This document shows, in pieces, positions 56,535 to 64,000 of a stretch of DNA of 64,000 nt. The stretch covers positions 10,354,001 to 10,418,000 of the forward strand of contig OX327702.1 in the NCBI GenBank assembly GCA_946807835.1, in the 5' to 3' direction. The stretch's first letter is position 1, and each line of letters opens with the position of its first letter. The notes under the pieces are model-generated. The model made no database searches and was not told where the DNA came from. It saw only the letters and a program-made list of their open reading frames with translations. The position numbers and the translations under genes are program-made. Source of the stretch: Ailanthus altissimus. Lineage: Eukaryota; Streptophyta; Magnoliopsida; Sapindales; Simaroubaceae.

Positions 56535-57960
56535 ATGAGTGGTTGGTTTCGAGATCCTAATTCTCATCGTTTGGTGAAAAGTAATTTTAGAACTTCCTTT
56601 GATAATTTGTTGAATTCTCCTTCATCTTCTCATTCTTTACTAATTAACATTATGACCGATAATCAAATTGAGGGACTCATAGACCCAGGGGATAATCAGT
56701 CCAACATAATGACCATAATTGACCTATAACACTTAGAGACTATATGAACCATACACGAATCAGTGCACCATCTTGCTTAGTTTTTTCTCCAAATGCAACA
56801 CATTTTAATTTTAAGCTGGACATTATCCAACTTTTACCCATTTTTCATGGTTTAGATGCAGAGAACCCTTACCTACATCTAAGAGAATTTGAAGAAATGT
56901 GTAACATGTATAATGACCAAAATTATAGTATGAACACAATTGGACTTAAGCTTTTTCCTTTTTCTTTAAAAGATAAAGCTAAAATATGGCTACAAAATCT
57001 TAGGCCATGATTCATTTCTTTATAGGATGAGATGCAACAAAAATTCCTAAAAAAAACATTTTCCTTCCCATAAAAAAAAATTCTTTCAAAAGACAAATTA
57101 CCATTTTTGCCCAAAAACCAGGAGAAACCATTTACCAATGTTTGGAAAGGTATAAAGAATTACTTAATACCTGTCCCTATCATGGCTTTGAAACTTAGAG
57201 ACTAGTCTCAAATTTCTATGAGGGCTTAACACCCCAAGTTAGACAAATGGTAAAAATGATGTGTAATGGAATATTTGAAGACAAAGACCCAGAAGAGGCA
57301 ATGAACTATCTAAACTTACTAATAGAAAATGCTCAAGATTGGAATATTGTTGATACTTGTGAGGCACCTAGAAAAACTCAAACCACAATGTCTAGTGGGG
57401 TATTTATCATCTTAGGGAAAACCATGACCTTCAAGCTAAATTAGCATCCCTAGCTAGAAATGTCGAAACCTTAGAAATAAAAAATAGTGGTCAATTAAAA
57501 TCTGTTCAAGAAATTGTGTGTCACATATATCAAACCCATTATCACTCTACCAATGATTTCCCAGCTTGCCTTCATTTAGGGAATGTCTCCATGAACAAGC
57601 CAATGTTCAAAATACTTTCAAGTGGTTAAATAATAACTCATATTCACAAAATTACAATCCTAATTTGAGAAATCACCCGAATTTTAGTTGAAGGAATGAC
57701 ACTCAAGCATAGGCTTCACACCACCTTTCCAACCACACCAAAATTTATAAACCATCAAGGTTATGCACCATATGTCCCACATCCTAAGACAAATCTTGAA
57801 AAAACTTTACATGCATTCATTAAAAAATAAAAGTCTACTAATTCTCAAAATGCTCAAATATTTGTTGATTTAAAAGATACTCTTTCTAAATTTGCATCCG
57901 CACTGAACATTCATGAGAAAGAAAATTTTCCTTCTCAACCACAACCAAACCCCAAAGGAT
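56535..57960 (+). pseudogene. gypsy-H gag remnant
   Basis: The ATG at 56535 gives MSGWFRDPNSHRLVKSNFR. After a frame break, 56744-57010 contains the Gag core with LFPFSLKDKAKIW, the same motif as gypsy-F (LFPFSLRDKAKSW), and 57247-57444 continues it (EEAMNYLNLLIENAQDW). Several stops. Confidence 0.82.
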
Positions 57961-58760
57961 AACATATCTCAAATGCATGTAGTTTAAGAAGCCAACACAT
58001 GGATCAAGTTAAAGCGGTTATCACTCTTCGAAATGGTAAGGTTGCTAAAAAAAATGCATTCCTAAACTTCATAAGAATAATGAATCAATCTTTAAGGGTA
58101 AGGAAAGTGTTGAACCTATACTTAGTGAAGAAAATACCAAACTCTCACTTTCACCCTCATTTTCTCATACATTACATAATGCTAAGAAGATGAATTAAAA
58201 TCCTAAAATTTTTAAAATCTTCAAACCAGTAAAACTAATATTCCTTTATTGGATGCTATTAAATAAGTTCTCTCTTATGCAAAATATTTGAAGGATTTAT
58301 GCATAGTAAAAAAAACTAAATGTGAAAAAAAAATATTTTTAGCTGAGCAAGTAAGTGTCATTCTTCAGAACAATAATGCTTTGAAATATAAAGACGCTAG
58401 TTGTCCTATAATTTCATGTATTATTGGAAGTCATAAAATTGAACAAGTCTTACTTGATCTTGGTACTAGTGTGAATTTACTGCCATATTCAGTTTATTAA
58501 CAACTCAATCTCAATGAGTTAAAACTAACTTTTGTAACTCTTTTGCTTGCTGATAGATCAATAAAACTGCCGAAAGGGATAGTGAAAGATGTTTTAGGTC
58601 AAGTTGATAAATTCATATATTCTATGGATTTTATTGTCTTAGACATATAACCTGTTAAAGGATATAATCTGATGCCTATTATTTTAAGTCGTCCATTTTT
58701 AGCAACTTCTAACATTTGATTAATTGCAGGAATGGAGTAATGAAGCTTTCAATTGAAAAT
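57961..58760 (+). pseudogene. gypsy-H protease remnant
   Basis: 58288-58500 carries the aspartic protease active site (LLDLGTSVNLLPYSVY), then LADRSIKLPKGIVKDVL and SRPFLAT downstream, aligned with the gypsy-F protease. Frame breaks follow. Confidence 0.82.
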
Positions 58761-59269
58761 ATGACACTTGAGCTCAATATTTTCAATATGTGTAAGCAAC
58801 CACATGAGGAAAAGGATGAAAGTAAAGAAGCTAACATGATTGAAACGATTGTAGAGGATCATATTCAAAAATAGAGTTCTACCGATCCCTTAGAAATATG
58901 TTTAATGAATTTATTTGAGTCAAATATACAATTAGATCCTGAAATGTCTAACATATGTTCTTTACTTGGTTGCATACAAGTGATTGAAAATAAAGGATGG
59001 AAACCAAAGTTTGAAGAATTGGGAGAAAATGACGATAAGTAGAACAAAATTCCAAAATTGGAGTTGGAACCTTTACCTGAAAGATTGAAATATGCATTTC
59101 TTGGAGAGAAACAAACTTACCCAGTGGTAATCTCTTCTACACTTACAAGCAAATAAGAAGGTAAGTTAATTAAAGTATTGAAAATGCATAAAAATGCAAT
59201 TTGGTAGACTTTAAAAGACATAAAAGACATTAATCCTTTGATTTGCACATATAGAATACACCTAGAGGA

Positions 59270-60447
59270 TAATACCAACTCGAGTCTCATATAGTTGAAG
59301 GATGTGCATAGATTATAAGAAATTGAACTCTGCCACTAGAAAAGACCATTTTTTCTCACTATTATTTGACCAAATTTTAGAAAGAGTAGCATGACATCTC
59401 TATTATTGCTTTCTAGAAGGCTATTCTTTTAAGATCTTTGCTTTTAGAAGCATGCCCTTTAGACTTTCTAATGCCCCTGCAACATTTCAAATATGTATGT
59501 TAAATATTTTTAGTGACATGGTTGAGCATTATTTAGAAGTTTTGATGGATGTTTAACCGTGTTTGAAAATTCTTTTGATAATTGTCTTGAAAACTTAGAA
59601 AATGTCTTAAAAAGATGTGAGAAAAAGATTCTTGTGTTGAATTGGAAAAAATGTCATTACATGGTTACTTCTAGAATTATTTTGGAACATGTAGTATCTT
59701 CTAAAAGAATTGAAGTAGATAAGGAAAAATTCAAACTTATTTCTCATTTACCCATACCAAAAACAGTCAGAGAAGTCCGATCCTTTTTAGGACATGCTGA
59801 ATTTTATAGGAGATTCATCAAAAAATTTAATGCTATATCTAAACCTCTTTGTAACCTCTTAGCAAAAGATGTATCATTTGAGTGGACTCAAGAGTGTCAA
59901 AATTCGTTTGAAAAATTAATTGACCTCTTAACATCTGCTCCTATCATACAATCTTAACTGGTCTTTACTTTTTGAGTTCATGTGTGATGCTAGTGACTAT
60001 GTTGTTGGTGCTATAATAGGACAAAGAAAGGATGGTAAACCCTATGTAATTTATTACGTATGTAGAACTTTAAACAGTGCACAAATGAATTACACAACAA
60101 CTGAAAAAGAACTATTTACTGTAATATTTGCATTAGATAAATTTTGTTCTTACTTAATTGGTTCTTCAACTGTTGTGTTTATTAACTATGATGCTGTAAA
60201 GTACTTAATGTCAAAACATAATGCAAAATCAAGACTGATTTGATGGATTTCATTGCTTCAAAAATTTAATATCACTATCACAGATAAGAAAGGAGCTGAG
60301 AACGTTGTTGCAGACCACTTATCAAGACTCGCACTAGATTCATCAACAGAAATAACACCCATTAATGATTCTTTTCCCAATAAATTTTTATTTTCTACTG
60401 TTACAATGTCTTGGTATGCTAATATTGTTAATTTTCTTGTAACATGA
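59270..60447 (+). pseudogene. gypsy-H reverse transcriptase and RNase H remnant
   Basis: RT starts near 59300 (RMCIDYKKLNSATRKDHF). The middle is shortened: YCFLEGYS joins directly to a stretch ending MPFRLSNAPATFQ, so the expected intervening residues are missing. The FMDD box is reduced to LMD plus a frameshift at about 59545. 59559-59957 holds the RT end (VREVRSFLGHAEFYRRFI) and 59980-60447 the RNase H (CDASDYVVGAI ... ADHLSRLA). Confidence 0.87.
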
Positions 60448-60499
60448 AAAATACCATCTCAATGGAATACTGAAGATAAAAAGAAATTTTAACCTGAGG

Positions 60500-61693
60500 T
60501 AAAACATTTTATTGAGATGACCCTTATCTCTTCAAATATTGTCCTGGCCAAATATTTTGAAGATGCATATCCGACAATGAGATAAGTAGAGTTGTTGAAT
60601 TTTTTCATTCTGAAGCATAAGGGGGATATTTCTCTTCAAAGAAGATAGCTGTAAAAATCTTGCAATGTGGATTTTATTTACCTACTTTATTTAAAGATAC
60701 ACATGCATTTTATATAACGTATGAAAATTATCAAAAATTGAGATCCATTTCAAAACGAAACATAATGCCTTTAAACCCCATTTTTGTTATTGAAATTTTA
60801 TTGTTAGGGGATAGATTTCATGGAACTATTTCTACTATCATTTGAATTTACGTATATCTTAGTCGCAGTAGATTATGTCTCAAAATGGATTGAGGCTATT
60901 CCATGTTGAAATAATAACAATAAAATAGTCATGAAATTTTTTAAAGAAAATATCTTAAGTCGATTTGGAATCCTTCGAGCCATTTAAGTGATTAGGGTAA
61001 ACACTTTTGCAATAGGCCATTTGAAACATTAATGAAAAAATATGGTATTACTTATAAAATTGTCACCCCTTATCATCCTCAAATAAATGGATAAGTTGAA
61101 CTAACAAATAGGGAGATAAAACAAATTTTGGAAAAAATTGTAAACCCAAGTCGCAAATATTTATCTTTAAGACTTAATGATGCACTTTGGCTTATAGGAC
61201 TGCTTTTAAAACTTCATTGGGTATGTCTTCTTACAGGATAATTTATGGAAAACCTTGTCACTTATCTGTGAAACTTGAGCATAAAGCCTACTAGGCAATT
61301 AAAACTTTCAATGCAAATCTTGATTCTGCTAGATAGATACGTAAATTACAAATAAATGAACTTGAAGAATTGAAAATTGATGCATATGAGAATTCAAAAA
61401 TTCATAAAGATAAAATCAAAGGTTTTCATGATAAAAAAAGAACATTTGATGTTGGTCATAAAGTTTTGTTTTATAATTCTCGACTTCACATATTCCCTGA
61501 AAAATTAAGATCAAGATGGAGTGGTCCTTGTATTGTGAAACATGTGTACCCTTATGGAACAATTGACATTAAAAATCCTAAAAATGGTAATGTGTTTAAG
61601 ATAAATGGGCAAAGACTCAAGCCGGTTTTAGAAAACCAATCTTTTCATAAAGAATTTATGTCCCTATCTAACCCTTGTTACGAGATCAATTAA
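60500..61693 (+). pseudogene. gypsy-H integrase remnant
   Basis: The core is in pieces around 60840-61100 (VAVDYVSKWIEAI). The C-terminal domain is open at 61370-61693 ([23 protein letters not shown] and [14 protein letters not shown]), a signature of the Athila/Tat branch. Confidence 0.85.
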
Positions 61694-62050
61694 TCTTTAT
61701 TTTACATATTTATATATATTTATTATTCTTCTAATTTTTTTTTTATACTTGCAGGTTAATTTAGTATTTTTTTTAAAAATTTATTTTGCACCTCGGTTAA
61801 GTGGCGGGTAACAGAATTCCGTGATATTTCAAGTCGATTTTGTCAGTTTTCCATAATTACTAATACCTTCTCCTCGTATCCTTTCTAAAAACAATTGATG
61901 ACATTCTAATGAATTTGAAAAAATATTTTTCCACATTTGCTTCAAAATGCCTTAAAGAAAATTTACTAAGCAAGATGTGAAAAATTAAGGTTATTAATGA
62001 TTATGAATATACCTGTTGATGTACGTTGGTTAATTGAATCTAAATTTTGA

Positions 62051-62254
62051 TTGGCAGGCAAGTTTTTAGACTTATTAATTTTCTACATGCCTGGATTAGG
62101 TAAAAGCTCTTATACCAAAAGGCGAAAAGCAAAAAGGTTACATGTTTGTCATAAATGTGTTAGATGGAATTGTAATCAAAGTTTCCATTCTTTAGGATTT
62201 GTATTTAGAAATCGAGAAGACAAAATTCAGTTCATCAAGGATGGACTGACTTAG
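62051..62254 (+). CDS. Small cysteine-containing open frame after gypsy-H integrase
   Basis: 67 codons starting at 62051: a hydrophobic start, then a basic stretch (KSSYTKRRKAKRLH) and a cysteine motif C-x2-C-x4-C (CHKCVRWNC) followed by FHSLGFVFRNRED. It sits where Athila-type elements keep extra open frames between integrase and the 3' end. It is open while all neighbouring frames are broken. I do not recognise it; a chance survivor of a longer frame is possible. Confidence 0.35.
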   Translation: MAGKFLDLLIFYMPGLGKSSYTKRRKAKRLHVCHKCVRWNCNQSFHSLGFVFRNREDKIQFIKDGLT

Positions 62255-62626
62255 GAGTCTTTGGATGACATCCTAGTGACTCGTGAGACGTATTCTTACG
62301 GGCTCACAACGTGAACTTCTCGATCTATGGAATAAATTCAAAATTAAACATGAGCAGTGCAGTCTCGGGAATCTGACTTTAAAAGACCATGTTTGCTAAT
62401 TTATAAGAAAACTGTATATGAAGTCTATCCCAAACCCATAGAGGGCGTCTAAGCCGTTTCTGAATGTAAAACCAGAAAAAAAATGTGAGCCACAATCACA
62501 ACTAGTTGTACATATTTACCATGGCTGTTATCATTTTGTGTGGCTTTTTTTATTTTGTTGCAGGTTTTATTTCTAATAAAAGATATTTTATGTGGTATCT
62601 TCTATACTCAACTCTTTCTAAATTTT

Positions 62627-62644
62627 GACATTGAGGACAATCTC
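62627..62644 (+). other. 3' palindromic motif of gypsy-H
   Basis: GACATT-GAGGAC-AATCTC, the counterpart of 39363-39380 in gypsy-F. Confidence 0.62.
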
Positions 62645-63780
62645 TCAATCTAGTTGAGGGGAGGATAGTTAATATATAATGTTAATGTTAATTTTGTTTT
62701 GCTATCACTTTTCATTCTCAAAAAAAATTTCATCATAAATGGCGTGAGTAAAAAGTTCATTTATGTATTTTTGAGACGCATTCTAATTCTAGAATGGCAG
62801 AGTAAAGCATACATTACTGAATTTTTAAAACACATTGTAATTGGTTCATTTTTAATGCATTTTATGTATATTTGTTTGTGGCTTAATTTTTTGTAACTCT
62901 TGCGTAAATAAGTTTGCTTTACTATCAAGGTATGATTTCAAAATTGTTTAGTTTAAATAGCTTTTTCTATCTAGGTTATTAAAGAATAACTTTTAAAATT
63001 ATTTCTTGAGCACAATACTAAGCCTTATGATAAGATGGATAATTCAATATATATATAGCCAAGAGAATTTTCATGTTTAAGTATGCATATTCTTTTCTAA
63101 ACTCACACAATTTTGTGAGTGAGTGAAGAGGTTTGAGATAACAGCTTACTAACTTTTATTGATTTTTTGAAATGGTTAATTTTTGTTTGGAATGACATTA
63201 TTTGGGATGAAAAATGATTTGGTTGCTTAGCTGAAGGATGAAAACAAAATTAAAAAAGTATTATGGTGAGAAATTGCTCTTATTTTGTAATGATTCCTTA
63301 TGTTTTAAAAAAAAAGTAAAAAAAAAAAGTTTAAAAAAAAAAATAAATAAAAGAAGTCAATTCAATTCAATAAAGTCATCGTTTAATTTTAAAAGACAAA
63401 AATCATTATGAAGCAATTTTATTACCAGACTCTCTATTCGTAAGATTCGCATAAAATAATTAAATTCCTAAACTAGCATGTGGTAAGAATAGTTTGACTC
63501 TAAACAATTGATTTTCCTATCTTTAGATCAATGTTAGTTTGTCTGTCTTTCCTTAAATGTAACATTTTCTTGAGCGATTATTTATTTTTTAACTCCATGA
63601 GTGAAATCCTAATTCGTTAAATAGTTATTCACCTATAAGGATATGGAGTTGAGGCTTTTACTTAGAGAAAAATTTCAAGGCTATTATTTTGTGGTTTATG
63701 GTAAGAAAGCTTCGGCTTAATTCACACACACAATTTTAAAAGTTATGATTTAAATAACCCTAATAGTGATTGTGATCTTA
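62645..63780 (+). other. gypsy-H untranslated 3' region
   Basis: AT-rich with A-runs at about 63308-63350. A short open frame at 62699-62896 has no recognisable domain. Confidence 0.6.
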
Positions 63781-63797
63781 AAGTGATGTTGAGGGTG
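63781..63797 (+). other. gypsy-H polypurine tract
   Basis: Purine-rich AAGTGATGTTGAGGGTG just before the 3' LTR. Confidence 0.55.
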
Positions 63798-64000
63798 TGA
63801 CGAACACTTAAAATTACACATTTAATAAAGATTTTACATCATTACTATGTATTACTAGTGTCTTTAACCCCCCTAACTTAAGTATGTTTATAATATTGTA
63901 CCTAATTAGCTTTTACATTTTTTGTGGTAGGTTTGGTAAAATAGGCATAACTTTTTACCTAAAAATTCAGTTGGAGTGATTCTTGATCCTTTGAAGTGCC
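63798..64000 (+). repeat. gypsy-H 3' LTR, start only
   Basis: Matches 54761-54965. The rest lies beyond the window. Confidence 0.82.

Larger units (their letters stand above)
54761..64000 (+). mobile_element. gypsy-H: old Athila/Tat-like Ty3/gypsy element, runs off the window
   Basis: 5' LTR 54761 to about 56205, degenerate tRNA-Asp primer site, gag, protease, reverse transcriptase, RNase H, integrase, a small extra open frame, 3' motif, and the first about 200 bp of the 3' LTR from 63798. Gene order with integrase last marks it as gypsy. Broken by many stops, frameshifts and at least one deletion in reverse transcriptase. The LTR starts differ at many positions, so it is old. Confidence 0.9.

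Overview
This is a 64-kb piece of AT-rich plant nuclear DNA, most likely from a dicot. The evidence is an intronless ATL-type RING-H2 ubiquitin-ligase gene, plant-type Ty1/copia and Ty3/gypsy retrotransposons primed by initiator tRNA-Met or tRNA-Asp, a dead MuDR-type (MULE) transposon and a hAT-type MITE. There is no operon structure, no ribosome-binding sites and no CRISPR array. I cannot name the species. I see only one convincing host gene, the RING-H2 gene at 10595-11155; nearly everything else is transposable-element sequence of different ages.

Layout. 1-522: AT-rich flank. 523-9626: copia-A, full length but dead, plus strand, both LTRs and a 5-bp target duplication. 9634-10230: tandem repeat that copia-A inserted into. 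10595-11155: RING-H2 gene. 11156-12560: gene-free. 12560-20551: copia-B, same family as A but minus strand, missing its 3' LTR, with about 0.5 kb of foreign DNA between its primer-binding site and LTR. 20552-22990: mostly empty, with a LINE-like RNase H remnant. 22990-25545: dead MULE transposase split by a 405-bp hAT MITE. 25600-29240: copia-C, minus-strand 5' fragment. 29789-34434: copia-D, plus strand, decayed. 34435-54645: copia-E, inserted into D's 3' LTR, encoding only gag. 34866-42150: gypsy-F, a young element inserted in E's 5' LTR, with almost identical LTRs and one intact 859-codon gag-protease frame but no polymerase. About 43262-52139: copia-G, minus strand, relative of C, inserted in E's gag. 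54761-64000 (runs off the window): gypsy-H, an old Athila/Tat-like element.

How the parts relate. Insertion order can be read from the nesting: D, then E, then F and G inside E. F and E both kept gag and lost pol, so each would need enzymes from a relative elsewhere. A and B lie in opposite orientation on the two sides of the RING gene, making a large degenerate inverted repeat around the only host gene.

The most unusual signals are (i) a family of short inverted repeats in F of the form NCGC-CCCA-GCGN whose arms differ between copies but still pair, concentrated in what would be the 3' end of its RNA; (ii) a 19-20-bp motif present four times with the same spacing in the leaders of C and G, whose four copies have changed together between the two elements; (iii) the gag-protease-only structure of F, with a lysine-rich tail where pol would start. 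All function statements come from reading motifs by eye; no database search or folding was run.
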